64,000 nucleotides of DNA from Batillaria attramentaria (lineage: Eukaryota > Mollusca > Gastropoda > Batillariidae), in assembly GCA_018292915.2 (NCBI GenBank), contig JACVVK020000061.1, positions 1 through 64,000 on the forward strand. Reading direction: 5' to 3'. The translations under genes and the position numbers were made by a program. Position 1 is the first letter of the stretch. The number at the start of each line of letters is the position of its first letter. Below the pieces are notes generated by a model. It did no database searches, was not told where the DNA came from, and worked only from the letters and a program-made list of their open reading frames with translations. This document shows, in pieces, positions 1 through 10,204 of the stretch.

Positions 1-102
1 CACATTTCTGACAAATCTCTTTTTAAACTGACCTTCTTCATTGTGATCACTAAAAGAGAGAAATGGGTAGAGGAGGGGCGCAGGCACAGTGGTTAAGTGT
101 GA

Positions 103-142
103 GTGAGTGTGTATGTGTGTGTGTGTGGGGGGGGGGGGGGGG
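103..142. repeat. GT-rich and poly-G simple repeat
   Basis: A short GT-rich stretch runs into about 20 consecutive G. It is low complexity and no gene is seen around it. Confidence 0.8.
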
Positions 143-149
143 TGAAGGC

Positions 150-575
150 TTAACGTTTGCGTTTTTTTTTAAAAATGCGAATCCTTCGACTGTGCATAAT
201 CCAGGCAACTCTGTCACAGTTGCAGAGTTTTCAGCGCTTCGGGGATGCTTATAAAAACCAAAGAACGAGTTTGCCGTGACATTATTTGGCTCTTGGTTAG
301 TGAGCGAGACACACTGCTAGAGTGTCTAGCGGATGTTTAGTGCTGCACGATCTTTATCGCTCAGTGTCAAAACGTAAACCGAGCTGTGAAATCAGGCTGC
401 CCGTGGCTTTTATTGGGGTTTCAGGGACACTGAAAACTCTGCAAGTGTGACAGAGTTGACTGTGCTTGCAAGGTAGATTGTAAAATTTGTTCGCACTTCT
501 GAAAGCTTTTTGTTGAAAGCTAAGATCTTTAAGGCTCTGTACCCAAACTGTGCAAGACTGTAAGCCACGTCAGTA
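150..575. mobile_element. Inverted-repeat MITE-like element, family 'CAACTCTGTC', copy 1
   Basis: Two inverted arms sit at about 200-232 and 430-462. Both carry CAACTCTGTCACA followed by TTGCAGAGTTTTCAG, the right arm as reverse complement with a few changes. The flank at 500-540 (AGCTTTTTGTTGAAAGCTAAG) recurs inverted at 8,830-8,865. No coding region lies inside. The family is unknown to me; it is inferred to be a non-autonomous element from the inverted arms and the two further copies at 8.8-8.96 and 13.07-13.3 kb. Outer ends and target duplication were not resolved. Confidence 0.5.
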
Positions 576-859
576 TTGCTAATCATAAGGAGGCTTGATA
601 ATCTTGATGGCCGATATTTTCCTGAGCCTGAGAAAGAGAGTTTTTTGTAAAGAGAGTATTTTTTTTTTTGTTTTGATATTTTGTTTTTGTAGGTAGTGTA
701 GTGGTAGTGTTCATGGCAGATACCTTCTCAATCGGCCACGAGAAAGTCTTACGGTACTGTCACCAGAGCAATTACGAATTGGCACTTACCTGTGAAATCT
801 GTCAGTAATAAAGTGACATTTTCCCCGTTTAGATACATGAGGAGATCCGGACGCAGACA
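576..859. other. No recognised feature
   Basis: AT-rich unique sequence with a T-homopolymer near 660. No splice-bounded coding exon or known repeat was recognised. Confidence 0.5.
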
Positions 860-1550
860 CGTATTATGCGTATTACAGTGTCCGATGAAATGAAGCTGAT
901 TATGATGCTGACTAATGAAGCTGATTTCCATGTAGTTCACTCCGTATTTGATGAAATAAGCTGATTCTGGTGATATTCCCACCATGTTATTCTACTGCTG
1001 AATGAAGCCGATTCCACGCAAAACATGCGTGTAAATATCTGACTAAATGAAAGTGATTCTGGTGCAGACACTCCTTGTTGGTATCCGTCTAAATGAAACC
1101 GATTCCACTGCAGACACGCCCTAGTCCGGTCTGTAAGGGAAAAACTCGTAACATGCCGCACAAAAGCACCGATCTTTTTTTCTGGTGAATATTTGGCACA
1201 TTTAAACGAAATTTATCTGTGGCCCCTGCAGATTTAAGCTCCAGGTCGATGTCACGTTACATTTCCTCCATTTTTACAATGCGTCACTGACAGTATGTGC
1301 CACATATGCTTTACTGCAGACGCTTTACTGCACACGAAGTACCCGTAGTTTTTAGAAATTTCAAAGCGAGAATGATGCTTTTACAACAGAGAAATACGAT
1401 ACCAACACGGAGTGAATATCTGTGCCGGAATTAGCTTCATTTCACCGGAAACAGACATGGAATAAATCTCTATGTCGGAATTAGGGTCATTACGTCGGAT
1501 ATAAACATGGATGGAGTGAATGTTTGTGCCAGAATCAGCTTCATTTGGTT
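860..1550. repeat. Divergent short repeat in two opposed clusters
   Basis: A degenerate unit around AATGAAGCTGATTCTGGTG recurs several times in plus orientation between 860 and 1,115. It reappears as the reverse complement (CAGAATCAGCTTCATTT and variants) between 1,405 and 1,550. The two clusters face each other across about 290 bases. Apparent reading frames here are repeat artefacts. It could be the ends of a decayed foldback element. Confidence 0.5.
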
Positions 1551-3890
1551 GGAAAAAAAGGGGGAGGGGAGGGGGGAGTAGTCGAGCTTGGATGTGTGTG
1601 AGCAAGAACGAGAAGGGGAGAGGGTGGACAGGGAGTGGGTGGAGGCAGAGATGGTGTGTTTCAGCATGTTCCAACAAGAGAGAAATAGAGGGGAAGGGTA
1701 TTTTGCACAGAGATAGAGAGGTACAGGTAGGTAGGTGTTTGGGAGTTCAGCGTCCTCTTCCACGACTGGTGGCCCCATAGGCTTGCCTTCACGCGGCGGG
1801 GCTGATTTCGCTGAGATTGCCCACCCCTTTTGCTCTTTCTTTACTCTTATTTCTGCCTCCATCGGTCCATTCACCTGTCTTTTGCTCTCTTAAAATCTCC
1901 CCGGGGGTGGGGGGGGGAGAAGGGGGGGGGGGTCAGTAAGCAGGTGTATGCTGACCCTTGGTCCAGTGTGACATCTGAGGGTCGGTCCTGAAGGCCGACT
2001 TCACTGGATTCCCCCCACCTGGTCTTCATCCTTGGCGGGCTTTGTTTGCAGCACCCTGCTGGTGCTGCTGAACACCTGTCAAGTTGAGGACCTTCACAAC
2101 GCACCCCTTTCAGGTGTGTTGTTTTCCCAAGGAGGGGAGAGGAGGTTATGTGTTGGGACGGTCTTTTCTCCAACTGCATCCCAGGCATGTTGTCTTCCTT
2201 GGCAACTAAGAAATTTTCCTTTCTACACTGGTCCAAAAAGGTCAAGGACCACCTTTAATTTTACATGCTGTTTTTAAATGTTCATATTCCAAAAAAGTGT
2301 TAATACAGATGAACCAAACTCTGCAGCTGTGTTAACAAGAAGTCAGATGATGCTGTGAAGGCAAAAAATCTTGCACATCCACTTCCGGTACATCGGGCCG
2401 GATGCTTAATTATTCAGCAAAATGCCAAAAATTCAATCAAAATGAACTCATTTGCAAACGCGCAAAAGCATGTTTTTAACATAATGATGACATGGGTGTG
2501 GAAGAATGAATGTTTGGCTTTGATTTCTGCTCATTTGTTTCCCTTTGCAAGCTGGCATGGTTCCCTTATATGGCATGGCAACGTGACGGTCTATGAAGAT
2601 GCTTGAGGACTGGTTGTGTCCAAGTCAGTCATAGTTAGGCCACGACAGCGTTTCCTGGCAACCGGAAGTGTCAATGAGCCACTGTACCGTATTGGCCAAA
2701 AACGACAACAGACAGGGAAGATTTTGTCATTTCCCGCCAAGCTCAGAGAACAACAGTAACCACGGAAAACCACTCCAGCAGGCAGCTTAGGTGGTCACCA
2801 ATGCCAGCACACTCACACTTTTGGAACCATTTACACGACGTCCAGCTCAAGTTCCGTCAGCCTGAGGTGCACTGAAAACTGACTCAGCCGCTCAACTCAC
2901 CTGATGAAGACCTCATGTTTGGTGAACCAGGCAGCAGAGTTTGACAGGAAATGTTCAATGACAAATCCAGCTTCACTCTGTACCTCACAACGACCGTATG
3001 AAGGTCTAGAGATGATTGTCCCAAAGAAAAGACTTTATAAGGGACGTCTGTAACAGCTGGTGTTGCTGCTGCATCTGGAGTGGCAGGGTATACCCTCCAG
3101 GGTGTGCTGAGGACTCTTGGTGGCTCTGTCGACGTCACTGCACTGAATTAAATGCCTGTCTTGGAGACACCACTCGATACTGACACTTTTTGTCAGTAAA
3201 TTCCCTTGCATTGAGTGTCATGTGAATTCAAAAATGCCACGCAGTCGTCTTTGAACAATGGCTTCTCAACAGTCCATGAAAGAAATTCAGTGAATTTTCA
3301 GGATGTTTAAGCCATATGTTCAAGCTACGTTTGTAAAAATTTCAGAACATTTGAATGATTGTTTGCTAAGTTGTGCATGTTTTTGCAAGTGGTCGTTGAC
3401 TTTTTTTTGAGCAGTGTAACTCCCTCCGTCTATACCTCACCAGCCCATTCGCCTGTTTTTCTCTTTGAAACCTCCCAGTTTAGCCGCTCTGTCCTTCCTC
3501 TCATCTCTGATCTGACTTCAAAGTTCGGCCCTTTTATCTATATTTTTTTCTTTTATCTATATTTCTTCTTTTTACCAGTAGCTAGGAAGAAGTAATGTGG
3601 GGCATGTGCTGCGAACTGGTCCGCGTAGGAGATGATAAGCTGCAATTATTTGCTGTATATGCGCTTAGTGTTTATCTTTGTTTTGTCTAGTTGTAATTAC
3701 TATTTGTTTTCTACGCTTTTTTCAGGTGTTCGAGAAATTAGCATGAAGGTGCAGCGTCTCCTGAATGTCCTTGGTTTATACTGCCCCGTATACAAGTTTG
3801 CATCCTTTGTCCAACGTTACATTTTTTTTTTCACGTAGTGCAGGCACACTCAGCTGTGAATTAGTCCTTGTGGCTTGCGCAGCTTAAAAA
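1551..3890. other. Non-coding stretch, nothing recognised
   Basis: It contains a G-rich purine tract (1,555-1,640), a poly-G run (about 1,904-1,932) and otherwise unique sequence. Open frames are short, lack splice context and do not resemble proteins I know. Confidence 0.45.
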
Positions 3891-3934
3891 ACTCACTCAC
3901 TCACTCCACGACTGGTGATATCAAAGATGGGAGG

Positions 3935-4195
3935 GGGAGATCTGTTCAGAAAGAGAGAGAGAAGGCGTTTGTTGATGAGTGACAGAGAGAACGAGGTGGA
4001 TGGGGGATGAAAGGGGGAGGGGTGGAGAGAGAGAGGATGTTCTGGTGAGAGAGAGAAAGAGAGAGGGATTATATTTTGAAAAGGCGCAGGAGGTGGGTGG
4101 GGGGTGGTGAAGGGGGTAGTGTGAGGAGATAAAGAATTCTGATGAGAAACAGAGAAAGAGAGGGGCTGGTGGTGGAGGGGCTGTGTGTAAGGAGA
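3935..4195 (+). repeat. Long polypurine (GA/GGA) tract
   Basis: About 260 bases consist mostly of G and A on the plus strand, with GAGAGA, GGAGG and GGGTGGGGGG blocks and few pyrimidines. Such tracts can form triplex DNA. No gene is associated. Confidence 0.75.
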
Positions 4196-4315
4196 AATCA
4201 ATGAATTTATTCCAAAATGTGTGCGCGCGTTTGTTGTGTGTGGGGGGGGGGGGGGAGAGAATTTCAGACATTTATCACTGTCTCGTCGTCAAAGCACCCT
4301 TGATTTCGTTATTTA

Positions 4316-4462
4316 AGGTGTGTCCCCGGTTTCCGGGTGTGTCCCCGGTTTCCGTGTGTGTCCCCGGTTTCCGTGTGTGTCCCCGTGTTTCCGTGTGTGT
4401 CCCCGGTTTCCGTGTGTCCCCGGTTTCCAGGTGTGTCCCCGGTTTCCAGTGTGTATCGCTGG
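4316..4462 (+). repeat. Minisatellite of about 18 bp, GTGTCCCCGGTTTCC unit
   Basis: Seven to eight head-to-tail units of GTGTGTCCCCGGTTTCCG occur, with length variants (one unit has CCCCGTGTTTCC). Scattered single units, some inverted (ACCGGGGACA), continue at 4,620-4,870 up to the (CA)n boundary of the duplicated head block. Confidence 0.85.
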
Positions 4463-4876
4463 TTTGCAGTTACATGCTTATATTCGTGCGAAACACAGTC
4501 TATTGTCACGTGACAACAATCATAAAGACAAAATAACATCAGGAGATGGAGCTGAGGTACCTCAGGTAGGAGAATATGATTCCGTTGTTCAGATATTGTC
4601 AATAGTTCCATACCTACATACCGGGGACATATACACAGCCTGTGTGTATACTCCGGTAAAATTGTGTATGGATACACACGCTCCGTGGCATTTCTACCAT
4701 CAAACCGGGGACATTGTCCGATTTTGCTCATATTTCACTAGTAACATCATTTTTAGTCAAGAAATACGATAAAATAAAAAATAGGACTTTGACACACCGG
4801 GGACGTCCCGGTTCCGGAGTGTCCCCGATGTGTGGAAAAATTTGCCCGTGTGTGTCCCCGGTCTCCGGTAAATACA

Positions 4877-4877
<1 letters not shown>

Positions 4878-4927
<50 letters not shown>
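4878..4927. repeat. (CA)n microsatellite at duplication boundary
   Basis: About 25 CA units. It coincides with the left limit of homology to the locus C head block. Confidence 0.95.
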
Positions 4928-4929
<2 letters not shown>

Positions 4930-5144
4930 CACCGCTTGGAGAATCAAATACTCTTTTACACTGGCACAGACTGTGTGCATTTGGTGTTCAGGAAATGTAC
5001 ACATCCTGCCTTGATGTGTGCACTAAGTGTTCTATTGAATTTTATCTAATTTCGTTTATGAGCGGAGTGGATTTAGCGAACTACAATTCAATGTCACAGT
5101 AGTGCACGGGGGAAGACAGTTACAGTAAGAGAGAGAGAGAGAGA

Positions 5145-5248
5145 AATGAAATGAAAATGAAAATGAAAATGAAAATGAACTTTATTTTCCAAGGATAAAA
5201 GATTAGGTAACATGACCTCTATTAAATCTTGTCCTTGCTAAACTAATC

Positions 5249-5295
<47 letters not shown>

Positions 5296-5715
5296 CAGTA
5301 GAAGCAACAACAACAAAAAAGAAAAAGAAAAAAAAAGCACACTGCAATAAGGAAAACGATGTGGTTACATAGGTGAGTTAGGAAAGAATGTACACGAATA
5401 CCGGGTGAAGTGGTTTGTTAAACCAACGTAATGATTATCACGCAATAAGAAAACGCAAAAGGCATGTTCATAAATTCAAGACAAAGAGAAAGAAAAAAAA
5501 AAAAAAAATGATCAGTGAGTTTGCAAATATTTGTGCAGTCGGGCCTTGAAGGTGGGCATGGACGGAGCTGCTTTAACTTCGGATGGAAGTGAATTCCAAA
5601 GAAATGCGCCAGAGTAGGAGAGACTTGTCTTGAATAGGTCTAGGCGAGGCCTGGGTACGAGCAGATCGTTCCTCGCAGTCCGATAGGGCGTTTGGGATGG
5701 GTAGAATAGGTTTGT
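5145..5715 (-). mobile_element. CR1/L2-like non-LTR retrotransposon, 5'-truncated, 3' end only
   Basis: On the minus strand, 5,712-5,512 encodes about 66 residues ending in a stop. It contains LLVPRPRLDLF, FLWNSLPSEV and APSMPTFKARLHKYL, the conserved C-terminal tail of CR1/L2-type reverse transcriptase ORFs. The element continues as a 3' UTR and ends in a short AAAATG (TTTTCAT on the coding strand) tandem tail rather than poly-A, as CR1-like elements often do. Both sides are (GA)n. The paralogous site near 55,895-55,925 has an uninterrupted (GA)n, so it serves as an empty site. The left part carries a (CA)n of about 40 bases (5,252-5,294). Confidence 0.8.
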
Positions 5716-6017
5716 AGAGAGAGAGAGAGAGAGAGATTTGCATCTACAAGCGATACAGTGATTAACGAGAGTCGTAACCTTGATGAAGCATTGTAAAAAA
5801 TATACTTTTCGTCGGAAAGAAAAACAAGTAAAGCGCGTAATTATGATTATTTTGTAGGCATGACAGGGATCGCGCCAGTTAACGCGTAGAAACGATCTAT
5901 TACTCATTTGCGTGTCAATGAATTAGCCGCCAACAACAGGTAAAATTCGCTCATTTAAGTGACTGTTCAGGTTGTAGAATGTCGCTATACCCAAGTTATA
6001 CACATTAAAAGAAGCGC

Positions 6018-6035
6018 CACACACGCACACGCACG

Positions 6036-6082
<47 letters not shown>
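6018..6082. repeat. (CA)n microsatellite
   Basis: An ACGC-rich start followed by about 25 CA units. The homologous tracts in the other head blocks lie at 38,513 and 56,206. Confidence 0.95.
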
Positions 6083-6084
<2 letters not shown>

Positions 6085-6440
6085 CAAACACACCTTTCAC
6101 CGTCAGAGTGAAAACGACATGCGATACTCGTGGAGCAGTCATTTAGACTTCAAGACAACTTCCTTGTTCAGTCCTTGTACAATAAGCGAGGAAGGGGATT
6201 AGTGCGATCAGCTGTGTCGTCTGTATCTATGTTTCTGTGTGCCTGTAGAGGATCAAAATAGCTCAAGAATGCGTAAACCAGTCAACACCATTTTAGGTGA
6301 AAGTGTTCATTATTGGACTCCAAAGAAACCTATTTTGGTTAACCTTGAACAGGCGAAAATGTCATAGGACTTTGTGGTTTTGAAATGCTACATACTACCA
6401 CCGTATAGATTGGCTATCAAGCCTTTCTCTGCTCTCGTCA

Positions 6441-6512
6441 GCCGACGTACTTCAGCTAGGAGAGCGTTAGACCGAAGATCTGATTGTCCCCGATTCGATT
6501 ACGGCTTTCGAC
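6441..6512 (+). pseudogene. tRNA-Phe-like pseudogene, copy A
   Basis: A 72-base stretch resembles tRNA-Phe: GAGAGCGTTAGACCGAAGATC covers the D-stem end, anticodon stem and a GAA anticodon, and TTCGATT sits in the T loop. Base 33 is C instead of the invariant T. The T-stem (CCCGA/ACGGC) is mispaired at both ends and the D arm is altered, so a functional tRNA is unlikely. The same relict is in the other head blocks at 56,648 and 38,945. Confidence 0.6.
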
Positions 6513-6685
6513 AATAATATTCTCACGATCTCCGTAGATTTACTTCAGTTTATCATTTCATTCCCCATGCTCGAAATCACTTTTTATTTGATAATATTCA
6601 GAACTTGCTTCCCTTGATTGGTAGAAAGGATAGGGTTTTTCCGTCGCCTCGGCGTAGCCATTTTTGCTAGCTGCTTTCGTACTTT

Positions 6686-6802
<117 letters not shown>

Positions 6803-6825
6803 ATTCAACAAACATTCCAACCTAC

Positions 6826-6874
6826 CTTCACAGGACTGCAGGACAAGAGATAGTAAAATAACCGTCAGATGCAT
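6826..6874 (-). pseudogene. Locus A: orphan signal-peptide exon of the Ig receptor family
   Basis: The minus-strand exon reads MHLTVILLSLVLQSCE and ends with one G before a GTAGGT donor (phase 1), identical at the protein level to exon 1 of locus C. It is a typical hydrophobic signal peptide with a short N-region. In loci B and C the next exon (D1) lies 1-1.5 kb further on. Here that place holds unrelated repeats, and no Ig exon was found between here and base 1. The exon may be a dead fragment, may serve exons beyond the window, or may act as an alternative first exon. Called a pseudogene because its partner exons are missing. Confidence 0.65.
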
Positions 6875-7234
6875 TTTGTTGTCAAGTGCTGGAATGTCAT
6901 TGTTCACCAAACATGATCAAAGAGTACGGAGCTGTCAGCGATCTATGGACCGCTCCTGGACACATCTCACCGACACTCAACTCGCAGCATCAGCCATCAC
7001 GGTCCTCAGCAGGCTGTCCAAGGCCATGGGATATTATAGTTGAAGTATATTGCTTGTGTGTATAATCAAATTCCGGGTCCTTACCCTCATTGCCAATGAA
7101 ATGAGTGTACGTCTGCTGACCTTCTTGACTTCGCATCAACAGTCCCTCTCAAGTGTCGCTGTGCCCATTTTGAACTTCAAACTTCCTGGTCGCTGTGCGT
7201 GCACATATAACTGGCGATTCCTGACAAAATTTCG

Positions 7235-7570
7235 TGTTTTCGCGAAAAATCCGGGTGTTTTTTTTTGTTTTTGTTTTTTTTGTTCTTTTTTTCCCGACAA
7301 ATCCGCTTTTGTCGCTAAAAAACGTAAGTTTTTCAGCAAAAAAAAATGTTACGAAAAAACTTTTTTTTGCGAAAAAATGGTATGCACTTTTTCTGCAGAA
7401 AGTTGGTGTCCGTTTTTTTCGCGAAAAGAAAGAAAATAAAAAAAAACCTAGCCCTCTCAGTCAGGTTTTCGCGAAAAAAAACGCCGTCAGGTTTTTTCGC
7501 GGAAAAAACAAAAAAGAAAAAACACCTCCCTGTTTTTTCGCGAAAAAAAAAAAAAAAAAAAAAAACTGAC
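7235..7570. repeat. A/T-homopolymer tract rich in TTTTCGCGAAAA palindromes, block 1
   Basis: Runs of A or T of 5-20 bases are repeatedly joined by CGCG or CGC, giving palindromic TTTTCGCGAAAA motifs. Pieces such as TTTTTTCGCGAAAAG and TTTTCGCGAAAAAAAA recur through the block. Lysine/phenylalanine-rich frames here are artefacts. A second block with the same signature lies at 8,345-8,700. Confidence 0.85.
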
Positions 7571-7765
7571 GGGCATAATACGGGGCGCCGTTGCACCAAA
7601 CCGACCCTAGGGCTGATGATCAGCTCTGGTACCGAGCTTAATGTGAATAAGAGCTATAGCACAGTTTCATGCACGCTATATGCCGAAAGTTGCGATAGAC
7701 ATGTACAACCACTGAGTGACAACCAATAATTTTGAAAGAAGAAGAACAACAACAACGAGAGCGGA

Positions 7766-7767
7766 GC

Positions 7768-7833
<66 letters not shown>
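7766..7833 (+). repeat. (GA)n microsatellite
   Basis: GAGA repeats with a few CA interruptions, about 65 bases. Confidence 0.95.
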
Positions 7834-7834
<1 letters not shown>

Positions 7835-8196
7835 CTAGTCAATGCACAGATTTCCCGCACTGTTCACGAGGTCCGATGTATGGCGTAACGGCTGGTCAGT
7901 GTCAGACACAAATTAAGCAAGCTGTCTCAGCCGGTCGGTGCACGACTTCACGTGGCGCAGGGCACACGTGGTGTCTGAAATTCTGGCTTTAAATCCTATC
8001 AGTCGATTCCAACATCCACGATAATACACGGTGCTACTGTGACACACGTGTGTAGTCGTTTGTGTATGCCATCGTGCAGCGGATACAAAAACATCGTCTG
8101 CTAGAGCCTACTGCTCGCAACTCTAGTGACGTCGCTCCACTTCATTATTCAGTAGGCAACATGGCGACGCGCAGTACACACATTTTTCACACGTAC

Positions 8197-8199
<3 letters not shown>

Positions 8200-8241
<42 letters not shown>
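8200..8241 (+). repeat. (GA)n microsatellite
   Basis: Twenty or so uninterrupted GA units. Confidence 0.95.
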
Positions 8242-8244
<3 letters not shown>

Positions 8245-8344
8245 GTGTGACCGGAACAGCCTGGATGTTGTATTCATTCAGTGTGCTTGAGCGAGCCAAA
8301 TGAGTGCCGTTTTCTGGTTGCAAACGGCGCCCCATATTTGTTAG

Positions 8345-8700
8345 TTTTTTTCGAGAAAAAACTGACGGGTACTTTTTTCTCGGAAAACCTTTTTCTGCAG
8401 AAAAAGTGACTTTTTCGCGGAAACCTTTTTTGGGGCTTTTTCCTTTTTCCCCCGAAAAAAAAACCCCCAGGATTTTCGCGAAAAAAGGCAGGTTTTTCGC
8501 GAAAAAGTCGGGTTTTTTTTCCGCGAAAAAGTCCATTTTTCTGAAGAAAAACTTTTTTCGCGACAAAATCGCTATCAAATGTTTTCGCGAAAAAAGGAAA
8601 TTGCCGCTTTTTCGCGAAAAAAAAAAGGTTCTTCGCGAAAAAGTGCCTTTTTTGTGGCGAAAAGCTGCTTTAATGCGAAAAAGAACCCCTGCATTTTTGT
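8345..8700. repeat. A/T-homopolymer tract rich in TTTTCGCGAAAA palindromes, block 2
   Basis: Same composition as 7,235-7,570, with roughly ten TTCGCGAAAA-type palindromes and variants such as TTTTTCCGCGAAAAAG and TTTTTTCGCGACAAAA. It is flanked by unrelated unique sequence. Confidence 0.85.
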
Positions 8701-8819
8701 CACCTTTCGCCAATCATATGCACCACTGAGAATGAATATCATAATTATTATCATCCGTTATCATCCGGACTATGACACGATCACTAGTGGCATGTTTTAC
8801 GCTGAAGATATGACACACT

Positions 8820-8965
8820 TAAGGCTTAAAAGATCTAAGCTTTCAACAAAAAGCTTTCCGAAGTGTAAAAAAAAAAAAAAAAAAAATTACACAGTCGACC
8901 ATGCAAGCATAGTCAACTCTGTCATAGTTTCAGAGTTCACACAGTGTCCAAACAGCGATAAAACC
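8820..8965. mobile_element. MITE-like family 'CAACTCTGTC', copy 2 (one arm)
   Basis: AAGATCTAAGCTTTCAACAA is the reverse complement of the copy 1 flank at 500-535. It is followed, after a poly-A run, by TAGTCAACTCTGTCATAG. Only one arm was recognised, so the copy is partial or solo. Confidence 0.5.
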
Positions 8966-9089
8966 GTGCCGAAAAACTGCCCCCACTTCCTGTCGGGCTC
9001 CGTCCACGCTACTGTGCACATGATCGCCGTGCGACCGGGCTCATTATGTGACCACGCCGCGGATACGTCAGTTTAGACTGAGCGATGTC

Positions 9090-9275
9090 GGACATCGCGC
9101 AAGCTATGCTTCTACCGGTAAGTACACGTATTTGAAAGCAATTTTGTTTCTTGCGTAAACATTTTAGCTCGAGCTTGCAGGACCAAAAGTAAAAGTTGGA
9201 GATGTTGCCGATAAAACGCGCTTGGCAAATCCGAGTGCCCGCGTGCTCTCCATTTCTCACACATCTCGTCAATTG

Positions 9276-9306
<31 letters not shown>

Positions 9307-9550
9307 AAAAAAAAAAAACCTTACCGTCAACATTTGTTGCGCCATGCTGACGGCATTCAAACATGACACGACTTGTATGGGGGGTCACTGCAGACAGTAC
9401 TGACTCGGTCACGGGCGCGTTTTATCGGCAACATCTCCTCCGAATTGCGGTTTTACTTTTCGTTCTCCAAGTTCGAGTTAAATGTTTACGCAAGAAGCAA
9501 ATTTGCTTTCCACGTGTACCTACCGGTAGTATCATAGTTTGCGCCATATC
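9090..9550. mobile_element. Inverted-repeat element with arms of about 125 bp
   Basis: The left arm (about 9,093-9,222) and right arm (about 9,412-9,548, inverted) share CTACCGGTA, GTACACGT, CTTGCGTAAACATTTA, and GATGTTGCCGATAAAACGCG. The centre holds a C(20)A(22) homopolymer pair. No coding capacity is seen. The structure fits a non-autonomous terminal-inverted-repeat element; no target duplication was defined. Confidence 0.65.
9274..9319. repeat. Poly-C / poly-A homopolymer pair
   Basis: About 20 C run directly into about 22 A, inside the inverted-repeat element. Confidence 0.95.
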
Positions 9551-9961
9551 AGTCCAACATCAGTGCATCATACAGTAGTGCAGAAATTATCCCCTATAAG
9601 TAGTCAAAGAGCACTCGAAGCTGCTCCCTCCCCCCCCCCCACCCCCCCCCCATCCCTAGTTACTGTTACACACACTAGTTAGCCGTACACCATACAGTTC
9701 AATGGGTATAAGAGGCTTGGGTGGAGGAGGGACGGGTTTGTGTCTGTTGCGTTTGCATGCTGCTTCTCTGGTCAGTTGGCGTGTCTTTTCTCTATCCACA
9801 TGCACATCTTTTGCATGCCAGTTTGTGACAGTGTCTTTTGTCCGTCTGTGATCGCTTTGTCTACTCATTAGTTTGCCTTGGAGGGGTGTCCTAAAGGTCT
9901 TCACACAAAAATTCATGCGCTCCCGCAAAGGTGGTCTCAACGCCTATGACATCGCTTCAAA

Positions 9962-10105
9962 CACACAATAGAATTCACACATAGCAAAAAAGAATTCACA
10001 CATAGCAAAAAAGAATTCACACATAGCAAAAAAGAATTCACACATAAAGAATTCACACATAACAAAAAAGAATTCACACATCGTCAAAAAAGAATTCACA
10101 CATAG
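9962..10105 (+). repeat. 21-bp minisatellite with EcoRI site in every unit
   Basis: About seven tandem units of GAATTCACACATAGCAAAAAA occur. One unit lacks the A-run and two have variants (AACAAAAAA, CGTCAAAAAA). Confidence 0.95.
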
Positions 10106-10204
10106 TGAGCATTTTTTCACTTTAATTCAAAAACTTTTTGTACTATAAATGGGAAATTGGTATGAAAATAACATACATTAAATCAACAATCTGTGCTTTA
10201 CAAA

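Noticed and set aside
2884..3138. Minus-strand 84-residue frame
   Set aside because: No start or splice context, no domain and no paralogue in the window.
7234..8729. Phe/Lys-rich reading frames of 110-196 residues
   Set aside because: They follow A/T homopolymers with CGCG joints; no codon structure, splice sites or family resemblance.
9962..10105. Possible CRISPR array (21-base units)
   Set aside because: Units are directly abutting with no unique spacers, and the genome is eukaryotic; it is a minisatellite.
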